From Lepidonotus clava (lineage: Eukaryota; Annelida; Polychaeta; Phyllodocida; Polynoidae), in assembly GCA_936440205.1 (NCBI GenBank), contig OW387146.1:20956458-21020457 (forward strand): a stretch of DNA of 64,000 bases, written 5' to 3'. Numbering within the stretch: position 1 is the stretch's first letter; each line of letters starts with the position of its first letter. Below are positions 37,326 to 49,620 of the stretch, one piece after another. The position numbers were made by a program, and so were the translations under genes. Under the pieces are notes generated by a model, which saw nothing but the letters and a program-made list of their open reading frames with translations, did not search any database and was not told where the DNA came from.

Positions 37326-38566
37326 TGATGTGCTTATTGTATCAATAAGCAGTACCTAAAGAAATTCAGGGAAAATTAAAAATTCTATTCCTTTCTATTG
37401 AAGAGCTGTTCAATAATTTCCCTTGGAAAATAAAACTTTGTACGGATGTCAAATTGACAAACTTGGACATTGCCTGAGCAAGAATATATGGATTGCTAGA
37501 TAACATTGGATCTGAATCTCTAGCAACTATTTTACCTGAAAAAATATAATGTGGAAATTGACTTCAAACAATTCGATTAACACAGAACCTAAATTACATC
37601 AATTGCGAGATTACACCACAAGTTGGCTACTGCGTACTCCAACATAACAAATCGTATTTTTGTATCTCAGTTTTGAACAATTTTTACTTTTCCATACATA
37701 CATACCATTTATTTGACGTGAATATCCACCCAAGCAGACTGGAACTATTGTTTCAATGACTTTTGTATATTTCTTTTTATGTCTGTCAGACAAGTCAAAA
37801 ACTATCAGAATATCCTGAGGATAATTTTATAGAGTAAACAACAGAGATTTTTTTTCAATGAAAAAAAAAAACAACTTAAAATGTTTCAATTTTAAAGACG
37901 TAGGGATCTTAAAAATATTTGACTTGCCTAGACACCCGTTTATGTGTATGGTACAGAATGAAATGAACGACATTGATATTTACGACTTGATTCACGATCT
38001 CATATGTTAAGATGTATAAGTAATAAAATGCACTGCATATTATGCATTGGAATGTACCTAATGATAAATCTTATATATACCATCCACCTCAAGCCATGCA
38101 AATTCTGTAAAGACATCTATACCTGAAACTACAATTTCAATCTAGTTAAGTCTTGTTGGTATTAATTTGATAACACAAGTGAAGAAGACTGTTTATAACA
38201 AAACTATAACATTTTTGGAAACTTCATGAACAAAAATATTTCTCAAAATAGCTAAAAAATAAAAACGATTTGGAACAGGATTAAGCAAAGATATTGTGAT
38301 CACAATCTTGCTCAAATGAAAAATTTCTTGTCTATGGCTTAAACATTTGTGATCACATTAATTCCAATGTTCAACATTTTGTAAAATGTGCTAAAATGTG
38401 CCAATATTGCTCTTTTTATTACAAAGTACTAGAAGATTTGGGTCTATATGTTTTACTGAACGATTGACATAATATCTAAATAACGTCAGCAAGGCTTGAA
38501 AAGTTGTTTTCAGATCTGTTTGCCCATCTTAGGTTCATTCCAAAACTTCACAACCAAGACCCTCAA

Positions 38567-39007
38567 TAGGCCCGTCCCAGTTTATACCAAAGTTAAAGTT
38601 TACCATGAAATATTTTCAAAATTGCCTCCGTGCTTTTTCCATGAAGACAGTTGCATAATACAAGATTAACCAAAGCAATTTGGTTGAGAAAATGTCTTCC
38701 TAAAATAGTAAAATGCAGCTTTATATATTGGCTTTTCCCCCATAGGATCCAATGTTAAAGCCTGTCAGCCCAACCTACAATGTCCGGCCCTATTTTGCCC
38801 TGAAATACAGTATTTTTTTTATTGGCTAGCAAACCTGCAAATCTATCAACTGGTAAAATTTTAGAAACCATAATGTTTTATCAATACTTGGGGATATAGA
38901 AAACCACAATTCTTGCTTATTTAAGTAACCTCAATTCTTGGAGATATGGATGGGTTACATGTCTATTTTGTCCAACCCCAGGATATACCCAATGTGGGAT
39001 GAGCTTA
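38567..39007. mobile_element. Dispersed TIR element (family C, copy 1)
   Basis: Left end TAGGCCCGTCCCA, right end TGGGATGAGCTTA. The interior (TAAAGTTTACCATGAAAT, TTAAAGCCTGTCAGCCCAAC) matches 44559-45043. Confidence 0.65.
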
Positions 39008-39559
39008 TTTAGTTGGCCAGTAACGTTTTCTGGTGGTCCTCGGTCACAAACACCTAAAATGGTCAAGCCCTGTGATATCATTTGCAGCAACCTTTTCAAT
39101 ATAAAATATTAAAAAAAAAAAAAAAAAAAACTTTTTAAAGAATGGTGATTAGAAGGTCCATCAAAGCACTTCAAAACTTTCATGAGCACTTATAGTTACA
39201 GCTAACACATCTTGACACAGCATTTAGAAAACAATCATGAGATACCATTTAATGATATGGCTAGTTGATTTATCCTGACACGATTTCCATTCAATGTCAA
39301 CTTTTAACATCAAGTGTGTGTACGCATAGAATGCTCGATTCACCGTTAGTCTATACTACAGTGTAAACACACAACAGTTATATATCTACTGTGTCTATAT
39401 GTAACAACAAAACAATACATAGAAATTGCAATATGTACAATTATGCAGTGCTAATAGTATTTGGGCTCGCCAATTTCTGTGACATATTTGGTATTATCTT
39501 TTACAAATACATAATTTTGGCTCGCTGAGCGTAAAGATGACTTTTATGTTTCTGATAAT

Positions 39560-39655
39560 AATTGCTCCGATAAGAGTTGATCACATAAAATTCGGAATAA
39601 TTGCTCCGACAATAATTGCTCCAATAAACATTGCTCCGATGATCATTGCTCCCAC
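39560..39655. repeat. 15-bp AATTGCTCCGAT tandem repeat
   Basis: At least five units of ATAATTGCTCCGA(C/T), several in direct succession at 39595-39650. Confidence 0.65.
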
Positions 39656-40820
39656 AATGATCAACTGGATATCCCAATTTTCCATTTGAGGACGGAAAAA
39701 GAGATCTAATGAAATGGTCGGGGCAAACGTGTCTATAACAATATTGGTGACTACTCTGCTGTAGTTAACCGACAATGCATTGGAAAGACACATCTTTATT
39801 CTCCCTACCACGGATAGCGGATTTACTGTATTTTAGGCACCTGCAGGTTAATTTTGACTGATTTTGTAGACAAAAACTCCGGGAAAACTATAGAAAATTT
39901 ACAACTATTTGCTATACATCTTTCTGAAATGAATTGACTTTCAAACCAACTTGAAAAATATCAAATATATATATATAGATACCATATGGAAAAATAGTCA
40001 ATGTTAGTTTTCCTTCACTTTAGACCACAAGATATGCCATGATTATTGAAAATTCCTATACATAAGCATTGTAACTTGCCTACAAATTTTCCAGCATGCA
40101 CCTTAATTTAAGATAGTCTGCAGGCGAAGTGCAATAAATGAGCCATCCGTGGTGGGGAGAGACATAATAACTATTACCTTACTCACTGACCATTCACTTT
40201 TCTGAAATGCAACGTCTGGGTCAATTCTTAAAGTAATTGTCTGATAATAATATTTTCATTCGTGTGTCTGACTTTCAGGTACTATTATATATATCTACAA
40301 AAGCTTTATTCGTCTAACATAACCTATTCATAGTGTATTCATAGTGTTCATAGTGTTTATTATTTTTCTAATCTATATGATAATTTCATTAACAAAAAAA
40401 TCCTTGTACATTGTTCTATCACAGTTTTACACATCTTAAGATCTTCTTCGCTAGAAATAAACTGGTTTACCTTATACAATGCTGACACATACCGGTATTC
40501 TCTATCTCCATTTTTCTCTCCAAAAATGAACTGATTTATTCTGTACAATGCTGATATGTAATCCTTTTTCACAATAAGCCTCCTTTTTTAAATTAAAAAA
40601 GATACTTAAACATTGTTTCAACCAATAATTATCATCCAGATCCAATCATTTCTTTTTCTATCTCACTTTTACCAATTGTCGAAGTTCCGGAACATTAGTA
40701 ACATCTTTGGCTATGACTAAAGATCTTTTAGGTAAGGCCACTTGGATGAGTCTGGAATCTGCAATGATAAATTTGGAAATGGCTTCGTCGAACCAGCAAA
40801 GAAGGCCATCGTCTTTGTAA

Positions 40821-41147
40821 CAGTAGGGTGCCCACGCTTTTTCAGATATTGAAATAAGATCTAAATAAACCTATATAATACATTTCCTGATACCAAAATG
40901 AGACTTTTTAAAAAATCTAACAGAATTTCTTGTTGACCTTTTTAAACCTTTACATATTATTATAAAAGAGGAAACTATAGAAGGCAAAGATGGAAGTGAT
41001 AGAAAGAAAAGTAACATCTGGTATTAAATCCAGATTGACCTAAAATAAGACCTTTGTAAGACCCCTGGGTCCAAAAGAAGATCTTTCTGATAGCCATATA
41101 AATGGCATACCCAAATAGGACATGTAAGTACCTGTGTGGGCACCCTG
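40821..41147. mobile_element. hAT-like MITE, AGGTCTTA family, copy 3 (inverted)
   Basis: Left end GGGTGCCCACGCTTTTTC, right end GTGTGGGCACCCTG; the interior reads as the complement of the copies at 28345 and 33194. TGTAA lies next to both ends but with two extra bases on the right. Confidence 0.6.
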
Positions 41148-41978
41148 TATGTAATAGCGCTATTGGTTAGCGATACTGCTTGAACACAAATGGTGGAGAA
41201 CTCAAACTCTTCTTTTCGACCTAATAATGTATCAACGTGAACATAAGTGAACAAGACATAATTGTAATATATATGCATAAGATGGAATACATGGCTATCT
41301 TGGAAAACAAGGCCTATATCAATACCATAAAACACATAATTCAAGTTGCAACCTAGTTATTCTTTGGCATTTTGCAGAGCTTTTCTTTCCAGAAGTACCA
41401 AAGTGTTCTGAGACTGACCCTTATGTTAGCTGCCACTTAATTAGGGGTTTTATGGTATATTGTATATGTGATATATGAACAAGCTAGATCGGTTAACCTT
41501 TAGACTTGAGTCTTTTCCAAGTCTAAGGTTAGTACATGAGTGTTCCAAGTTTGTTTTTACAGATATAAGTAGTTCTTTGTTTCACCAATCAAATTGACTG
41601 TTGTTAAAGCTGTTTTAACGGACCATATTTCACCTCTTGTGGTAATTATGGAGTTTTTATCCTACATACGAACCTCTGGTTGTAAATACCAAACTGTCAT
41701 GGTAAATACAGTGTGGTTAATTAAAAAAAAAAAAAAAAAAAAGGACTGCCCTATCTTGGCAATTACCTACTTCACATGCTTAATTCATATGGCATATCTT
41801 TTTATAAGAAATCAACCAGGCTTAACATTAACAACTGAAGTATCACTAATCAAACAGGTTGAAATAAAGATGATTTCTACATAGTCATACATCATGACGT
41901 TAATATGACGTCATTTTCCCGCGTTTCCACTGAGCAGACGACATTTGCATCCTGCCCTGTCTGCTGGTTTCTGGCTGG

Positions 41979-43229
41979 TCAGGAGAAGCCCTCTCGGACC
42001 CCGCCGTAACCAGCGTTCCGGCCCAGCAACTTTTCCACGCTCATCGTTGCCATGGTAACAGAACGTCGTATGTCGTCATGGATGACTTGGAGACGCTGGA
42101 GAAGTGATGTGGCGGGGAGACGACAGAGGTCGGTACCATCGGCGTCCATCTTACCGGAAGTAGTTTTCCCAGCGTCCCCTCCACCCAGGGACAATCCCTG
42201 GTGGAGGGCCTTGACCAAACTGTCTGATGACGTCACTTCCGGTCGGCTGTTTCCCGGTTCTTCCACCAGGCGGCGTCGTGATAACTCCTCCACATAGTGT
42301 CTGTTTGAAGGGAGGATAAGAGAGAAACATTGATTTGGTGATCATAATCCTCTATATTAGGATTCCAACCCCTATACCTTCAGTACTGTCCTGCCCTCTA
42401 AAAAATGGGTGAATAAAATATCTGTTATTGCCCTTGCAGGCCACTGTCTGTGAATGATAATACCTTTTTTTGTGTTGTCATAAAATTTTTTCAACATTTT
42501 CTGTGTAATTTATATAGTAGAATAAATCAAGTACAGATGGTGGGCACACTCAGCAATTGCTATTGCCCCAATTTGCACACACCTATGTCTCAAGCTAAGG
42601 CACTCAATGGTGTGTACAAACCAGACCGATAACAATTGCGCTGTGACGCCTTGGTCTGTACTATGAATGTACTTAAAGGGAGCCAACAGCAACATCAGGT
42701 TAAAATTTGCAAAAATGTATTAACTATTGAAATACATCTATGACCATAACTGAGGCCCATGATGAAATATAGACTATGAAAGCAATCTTTAACTTCACCA
42801 AAATACAACATCTCCTGATCAATTTTGGTGACCCACCAAAATTAGATTGTTTACAAACAGTGTTGTCTACAGTCAGAATGGTCGGGAGTTTTACTAAATT
42901 CAAGGTAAATTCAACTTATTTTTCATTGTTTAAACTGTACTACTAGCTAAGGTTAGGCCCTTAGAATGTATTTCTATAGTTATTTAAGTTGGCAAAATTT
43001 GGTCACATTTCAGCAAAACATAGCTTTTGGCTCCCTGAAGTGACGTCACAACTCACCTTGCCCGTGTGACGTCCTCCTGTGTCTCGGTACACCGCTGTAA
43101 CGTGTCGGTCGCCAGGCGGTGGACGTGCTGCCATGACGACCGGTCCTCCATCAGACACCCCTCTGTGACTGAGCGTAACTCACGCTCCTGGAGAACCTGC
43201 GCCTTGAACTGCTCCACCTGCTCGTAGGC
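41979..43229 (-). CDS. C-terminal two exons of an unrecognised coiled-coil protein
   Basis: Exons 43229-43057 and 42300-41979 join in phase 2 with GT-AG sites and give 164 C-terminal residues ending at TGA (41979-41981). The first exon encodes a charged helix (AYEQVEQFKAQVLQEREL…) with heptad-like spacing, predicted to be coiled coil. The second continues it (HYVEELSRRRLVEEPG), then a Ser/Gly-rich linker, then a second helical segment (LLQRLQVIHDDIRRSV…VEKLLGR). The first exon starts at an acceptor, so coding must extend 5', toward the GC-rich block at 45600, but no upstream exon was identified. I do not recognise the family; helical scaffold or tether is as far as the sequence goes. High GC and codon bias support real coding. 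Confidence 0.7.
42673..43039. mobile_element. TTAA-type MITE, family A, diverged copy
   Basis: Begins TTAAAGGGAGCCAACAGC and ends TAGCTTTTGGCTCCCT. It shares the right-end interior (AATGTATTTCTATAGTTATTT) with 12547-12905. The right TTAA is degraded. It fills about half of the intron of the coiled-coil gene. Confidence 0.65.
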
Positions 43230-44059
43230 CTGCCGAGAGACGAAGTTGGTGTTTAGTTACATCATGGAGTGAGTGAGCGCTGGATGTTTTATACCGACCA
43301 ACAACCAGGGTAATTTTCATGGTGAAAACAAGTTGGGACAAATTCAGTCTTTGGTGATCGTATCTATGAGGTGAGAATGCAAGGGCTGGCAAACAGTAGG
43401 GGATCAAAACCTATAATAACTTTTGCTGTACCTCATCCCTTAGTGAACCTAGCACCAACCGGGAATTGAATCGAAGAACCACTTGGTCAGTGCTAGGTCC
43501 CCTCTATTGTCGTCTCATATGATCAGCAGGGGCCTATTCTTTGCTGGAACCCCCACAGGGCTTATATCATGGAAAATGATATCCAAAAATACATAGATCT
43601 ATATCACTGAGGCTATATGGGCCACAGCAGTAAGACCGACCCCAACTTAGATTGAGTTGGTTGGGTTAAGTTGGGCAGTGCGGCGTGACCTATACTTAAA
43701 GAGAGAGACCATTTGATACATTAAATTGACATCTTACGCCCCGTACATCTAATCTGAATCATTTCACTTTTGTAAAGTATCCGCAAAAATTGATACAAAA
43801 AGAAAAATAGTTCTCAAATACAGTTCCGTCATCGCTAAACAGCATTACACAAATTAAGATATATGTGAGTTAATACAATTATTTTTTCCAATCCCTGAAA
43901 ATATATGCACACGTAAATATCCACATTCACTATATACAAATTTTCTGATTTTCCTTAGAATAACAGAACTGGCTAAATCATAAAATGCTGAGGTTGAACC
44001 ACAGGGGTTCATTCCTTAAGAAGCAAACATTTAATCTATTTTAGTCTCTGTACTTTAAG

Positions 44060-44336
44060 TGGCCACACTTTCAGAGTCAGTCACACATTACACCACTCAA
44101 ACACCTCCAGGGTTCCGCTCCCTGCATGTTTGTCAACTTGGTTCAACGTACAAACTCCCTACAGCTACTCACATTAGGCACCTTCAGGGGCTGGGGCTCT
44201 TGACGGGAGGGGAGGGGGGTCCCAATAAGCCCATCCCGGTTAACAATAACACAAGTGTGTTCCACCATCAGGAGTCGAACCCTGGCCTCCCACGCTGAAG
44301 TCCGGCACCTTACCCATTAGGCCACTACTGGTGTGC
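44060..44336 (-). mobile_element. tRNA-derived SINE with intact A and B boxes
   Basis: On the minus strand from about 44336 the sequence reads GTGGCCTAATGGGTAAGG (A-box-like) and then AGGGTTCGACTCC (B box), the order and spacing of a tRNA-type pol III promoter. A non-tRNA body follows toward 44060. A related body fragment lies at 45243-45300. The left limit is approximate. Confidence 0.7.
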
Positions 44337-44558
44337 CTGTGGGAGGGGCCACAGTGTGGGTATGGGTGGCCATTTCACTGGGTGCTGGTGTTCTGGCCTT
44401 TATTTTATAGCGATATGTAAGAGTTGATATACCAGCATTCATCTCAACTGGCACTCTGCCTCTGGCTCTGACTATTCTGTGTCCATTGGTAGCTAGCATT
44501 GGACAGGTGGGGTTTGGTGAAGATCGGAAGCACTACTGTTTTGATATAAGGAAAGTAA

Positions 44559-45043
44559 TTAAAGTTTACCATGAAATGCTGTCAAAATTACCTCTGTGTT
44601 TATTCCCTGAAGACCCTTGCAAAATATAAAATTTATCAAAGCAATTTTGTTGAGAGATTTCTCCTAGAATTTGGAAAATGTAGCCTTATTGATATTTTGC
44701 CCTTAGGAACCATTGTTAAAGCCTGTCAGCCCAACCTTAAGTGTCCAACCCTATTTTGTATTGGAATAAGTTTTCGTTGGGTGAATAACATATGGTCGTA
44801 TCTGACATAAGAGCTAGCTATGGCCCTATCATACTTGGCTATTCATTATTTTGACTGACTGGCAAACCTGTAAATCTCTCGATTGATAAATTTAAAAAAC
44901 CTCATGTTTTGGCAGTACTTAGGGGTATAGAAAAACATAATTCATGCTTATTTCAGTGACCCCAACTATAGGAGACAAGGATGGATTTTACATTTATTTT
45001 GTCCAACCCTTGTCTAACTCTGGGATATAGTGGGACGGGCTTA
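44559..45043. mobile_element. Dispersed TIR element (family C, copy 2)
   Basis: Direct-orientation relative of 38567-39007, sharing AAAGTTTACCATGAAAT and TTAAAGCCTGTCAGCCCAAC, and ending GTGGGACGGGCTTA. The left terminus is not preserved. Confidence 0.65.
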
Positions 45044-45599
45044 TTCTTGTCAAATCTAAGAAAATGATCATGTCGCATATCATTGTCTCTTCGAAATTTC
45101 ATATCCCTTGTCAAACTCAAGAATTGACTGTTTCACACTGTCAAATTTAAGAAAAAGCCCCGTCACCTGTCTGTCGCTGTCCCTTAAAAATGGTGATGTC
45201 GCATGTTTAATATGAGAAATGGCTGTGTCACGTTGTCGTATTTAGGGGGTCTAGACCTATCCTACAGCCATTCGCATTAGGCACCTCTAGGGGTCAGTTA
45301 TTACAATTACTTATTATCTTTACCTACTCCCTTACTCTATTACATGAACCCAGAGAAGTATCTTAACATCATTTCTATGGCACCATCTTGGTGTTATGGA
45401 TGATATACCATATCAATCGAAGTTCTCTTCATTTCAAGAAAGAGAAAAACATATTTGGAGCGACTTGCATAATTTATTACGATTTGGGTTGGCATTAGTG
45501 TGTAGTAAAACTAATATGGATCGCCTGTCTAAAGCCTGCTGATGAATTGAACCGACTAATTGCAACTTGAAAATCTCATAATGACATTGATACAGAATG

Positions 45600-46086
45600 T
45601 AAGCCCAAGTCCAGCCCAGTTAACCCCCAATTTCCGGTGCCACACACTTCACTTTGTCGGGACCCTCATAAGCGGTATAGGTGCGCTATGGGCCAGGTGG
45701 GGGTCGCTGGTCCTGGGCCGCACTCTATAGAAACGTGTTGAGACACGCCGGGCGGCAGCGGCAGTCCCAGACCCGGGCCCAGGCAAGGTTAAGCCGTGAG
45801 TTCGTTTATAATCCACCGGCGTGCGCCAACTAGATCAAAAAACCAATGTAAAGGATACTCGCGCTGGGTATGATTGGATAGCGGCGCACGCCTGGCGTGG
45901 GCCAATCGAACTGGTTTAAAGTTTTAGGTGGTGGTTCAGATCTGTTGGGAGTTGTAGAGGTGGGTTAGGTTGAGGTGGCACCAACCTGGTCGCACCAGTC
46001 TATACTTGGAACGTTTTACATATACTCGGAACGTTTTACACTATGGGAGCTCGGTATTATTACTATTACGTCCATTAAAATCACAG
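45600..46086 (+). promoter_or_regulatory. GC-rich promoter-like block and possible noncoding first exon
   Basis: GC- and CpG-rich DNA within an AT-rich area, with CCAAT boxes in both orientations (near 45842, 45873 and 45903). At its right edge a candidate exon ends …AATCACAG before GTGAGT (donor at 46087). This could start transcription of the plus-strand DUSP/BTB gene, the minus-strand coiled-coil gene, or both. No transcript evidence is available. Confidence 0.45.
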
Positions 46087-49000
46087 GTGAGTTATGTGAG
46101 AGTTATACATAATGTGGAATAGGACCAAAGGAGTCTGTTGTAGGTATTGTGAATCTGAGGTACATTTAAGGTACACTAAATTAAATTGTAATCATTGAGT
46201 GGCACTTGCAATTGTTAAACATAATGGTTGCAGCCTTTGGCACTGCCACAAGTTGAATATTGCAAACTTTTTCAAGACAAGTATGGTCGATGTCTACTGG
46301 ATGGGAATTTTATCTTTTATTTCTCCACAGACCATAGAAAGTTAGGAAATTAGAGAAGGTTAGAGGAGGGTCACAATCATATCATAAAGTCTAAAATGGA
46401 TAGGAATGCTAACTACTTAACGTTGGAGAATTCTCCAAGACCGGTTTGGTCAATATACTGACTAGCATATAGGTATTACTGCAATACACTAGCATACAGG
46501 CCCATAGACATATATAATATCTCTATGATAGGCCTAAGCATATGCTAGAGCCTGTCTAAATACACATTTGGTGTGACGAATATGCCACGTTTAGTTTTGT
46601 TCATTAAACATTAAATATTATCTCAGTTAGACTGGCCTCACATCCAATTGCCGCGATGTGAGAAGCGCATGGTTTAAAATGTATTATTTATTCTAAACAA
46701 CTATTGTAAATAATTTACAATGGCAAAAACTATTTACGTTGGGCTAACTTTCACTTTAAAACATGTGGCAGTGTTCTCGGCATACAAATTCTATTAGCAC
46801 ACAACAGCATAGTCGAGGTTGGTTGAGCATGCAACCTAGACTTATAAATATAGACCTATCTCAGTAACACAGCTTATGTTACTTACAGATTCTAGGCCTA
46901 AATGATAGGCATGCATATAGGCGCATATGTAACAATGAATATGTAATAATTGCAGTTCGATACTGTATACAATACGCAATATTCAATGTAGGCCTATAGG
47001 CCATGAGTAACGCCTATCAATGTGTATTGTCGGCCTAAATAAGGCCAATACTAGTTCTATAGTCCTTATTAATTAGTGCTACCCCCTGCTAACTGTATAG
47101 ATCAGAACCACTGAGTTTGGGATATGGATTCCTTTGGGCCGAGGTCACCCTTAAAAAATATGTGTTTCCTGTCCAGCGCCCGACTGACTTTCTGAAGTCC
47201 GACTAGAGACTTTTTTCTTCAGATTTTCGGAATTCTTTTCAACAAAAACCGTAGTTAAAACCTTACCAAAAAAAAAAAAGAAAAAAAAAAAGTGTTAAGA
47301 TCAAGGTGTCTATGGGAGGGTTCACTGCGCAGACTCTAAAAACAGGTATATTGGTATTACACTGATTAGGAAGCAGCTGCAGTGAAAACACATAGAGGGC
47401 CACTTTAGATTAACGCAGTAGATCATTATGGCATGAGCCTCTTATATCTAATGAGATTACCTACTTATATATCATGCACCTGATAGGCTGTAGTTTGGGA
47501 TATACCTAATTCTGAACGATAAGCACGCACTTATAGTATACTCATTCTGGGATATATTAGGTCCTCAAATGTGTAGAAAACACTGGTAAAAGACACCTAT
47601 AGTACCTGAAAGAGTATAAACACTCATTTCTGGAATATTTATGTCAATTCATTTATTGACGAAATATTTGTATAGATATGGTAGTGATGGCTCAGAAATC
47701 ATTGGTGCGATTCGCCTCCAGAGATTCCAGGAATATGAAAACTCACTTCTGGAATATTTTTGTCACATTATATTTGTGACAAAATATTGGTATAGCTATG
47801 TCAGTAATGGCTCATAAATACATAAGTACACTTAAGATTTTGACTGTTTTTTTTCCTGCGATCTGCTATAAATATTTCACACCAAATGAAATGTAAAGTA
47901 CATATTCCAGGACCAGTGCTTGGAACGCCTATACAATGTATTGGTAATCTCTATACATATCTGTGTTGGCTGGGTCGATCGTAAAAGGCACCATACCTTC
48001 GTCCCCACAGTACCAGTACGGGTAGTGGTTATTTTCGTCTGAGGCATTGGTTAAAAGTTCACCTCCCCACTCACATGTGAACGTATAGGCGTATTACGGT
48101 AACTCCATCCAAACCACTGTAATACTACACATTTTCACGTTACTCAATTTTCGCGCATCATACAGTAAGTCTAAAGGAAATTTCTGCGCTATCATAATTT
48201 CAAGTAAATTTATGTTTTTTTCCTATGTGGTCCATAACTTTTTTCCCCGCTTATGTTAGATTTTTGTGCATTTTATGACAATGCGAAAAATGCACGAAAA
48301 TTAATGCGTTCACATATATGTCCCTACTCACTCCACCATCGATTTAAAAACCAGTCTGCTCTCGCTAAGTCGAAACTAAATATATGGGTCGAAACAAATA
48401 TGGGTATATAAACTATGAGACGACTGAAAATACCCTGCTCTTATGCTCAGAGGTTATCCCTTAGCTATCACAACCAGAGATTAACTGAATTATTCCCTAT
48501 TATACCTTGACAAATGGGGCGGAGGTTCCTTTCCAATCAAATAGCATTGTTTCTACACTGATTCAAAGCCTTGAATGGCGTATCCAAAGCCGTATAATAC
48601 AATTTACAAACCTAATTCCACCACAAAAGGCAAACAAAGGGGTCAGGGGACAGGTAGGGACCTGTGGGGTTGGGATAAATGTGGGTTAGGATTGAAAAGA
48701 AAGCTTAACACTGTTGAAACACGTGGCAAACACGCTACCCTTGATCAGCTCAACATTGCTTATATTTCCGTATATTGGCTATTGCGCTGGAAATTAAGAT
48801 ACTTTTCCCATGCCTTACATTAATTACTGCCTGCCATTGAGTGTTTTCCTAAATAGTTTTTGTACATCTGATGTGCCAAGAGTCCTTTTAAACATTTGTC
48901 TCGGATTTCAAACATGCTGCGTCGGAAGTACAGACAGTCCGACTCCCATGTTTGACATCCATATAATGTTATTATCTTTTTGTTGAAAGTTTCTCAGGTC

Positions 49001-49320
49001 GGACATAATGACTACTTAACATTTTGAGTCAAAAAACACTTGTTGACTTGCTTGTAATGTTAAAGTGTGAAATGTTACATTTGGCTTTTTTCGTCTTCTG
49101 CCTGCAGGTTTATTCCCTCTCCCTCTTCACCAACACCACCCCCTCCTCCAAACAAAAATCAATATGCTATAGTTTCCCGAAATTTGACTAAAACAGTTTT
49201 TCATCAGTGATTACATTATATTTATGTATTATTTTTGGCAATATTCAATGTACACGATAATGGGTGGATTTCATTTGCATTGAATCCTCACAATTTATCT
49301 GTACTCCACCCAAAACCTGT
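46087..49320. other. No coding gene seen; possible 5' intron
   Basis: AT-rich. It contains an imperfect tandem duplication of roughly 120 bp (47615-47692 and 47737-47817, both with ACTCATTTCTGGAATATTT-like starts and GGCTCANAAAT ends). Small open frames near 48507-48823 show no family features. Confidence 0.5.
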
Positions 49321-49377
49321 TCTGGTCCTCCCTACACCCTTTCCCACCCTCCCTAAACCCTCTCTCGACCCAACCTT

Positions 49378-49620
49378 GCCCTCCCTTAACCCCTTCCTGC
49401 CCTCCCTTAACCTACCTCCCTTAACCTGCCCTCCCTTAACCACATCCTCCCTTAGCCCACCTTACCTTAACGGCATCCTGCCTTAACCACACCCTCCCTT
49501 AACCAAATCCTCCCTTAACCACATCCTCCCTTAACCCACCCTTCCTTATCCCGCCCTCCCTTAACCATGTCGTCCTCCCCCGACCCGTCCTCCCCCCGTC
49601 ACCGGCCTCCCTTAACCCGG
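49378..49620 (+). repeat. CCTCCCTTAACC minisatellite overlapping a start codon
   Basis: More than a dozen 12-17 bp units of CCCTCCCTTAACCACAT type. The array runs directly into ATG at 49567, and a further unit lies inside the coding part (near 49605-49618). Confidence 0.85.

Larger units (their letters stand above)
36691..41978. other. Intergenic, no gene recognised
   Basis: AT-rich DNA with dispersed and tandem repeats listed separately. All open frames here are short, without family resemblance. Confidence 0.6.

Noticed and set aside
44270-44336. tRNA gene on the minus strand
   Set aside because: A and B boxes are present but no acceptor stem closes, and a SINE body follows directly.
49235-49486. 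Pro/Leu-rich frame upstream of the fusion gene
   Set aside because: Translation of the CCTCCCTTAACC minisatellite.
49378-49620. CCCTTAACC repeats considered as interstitial telomere
   Set aside because: The unit is 12-17 bp and irregular, not the hexamer CCCTAA.
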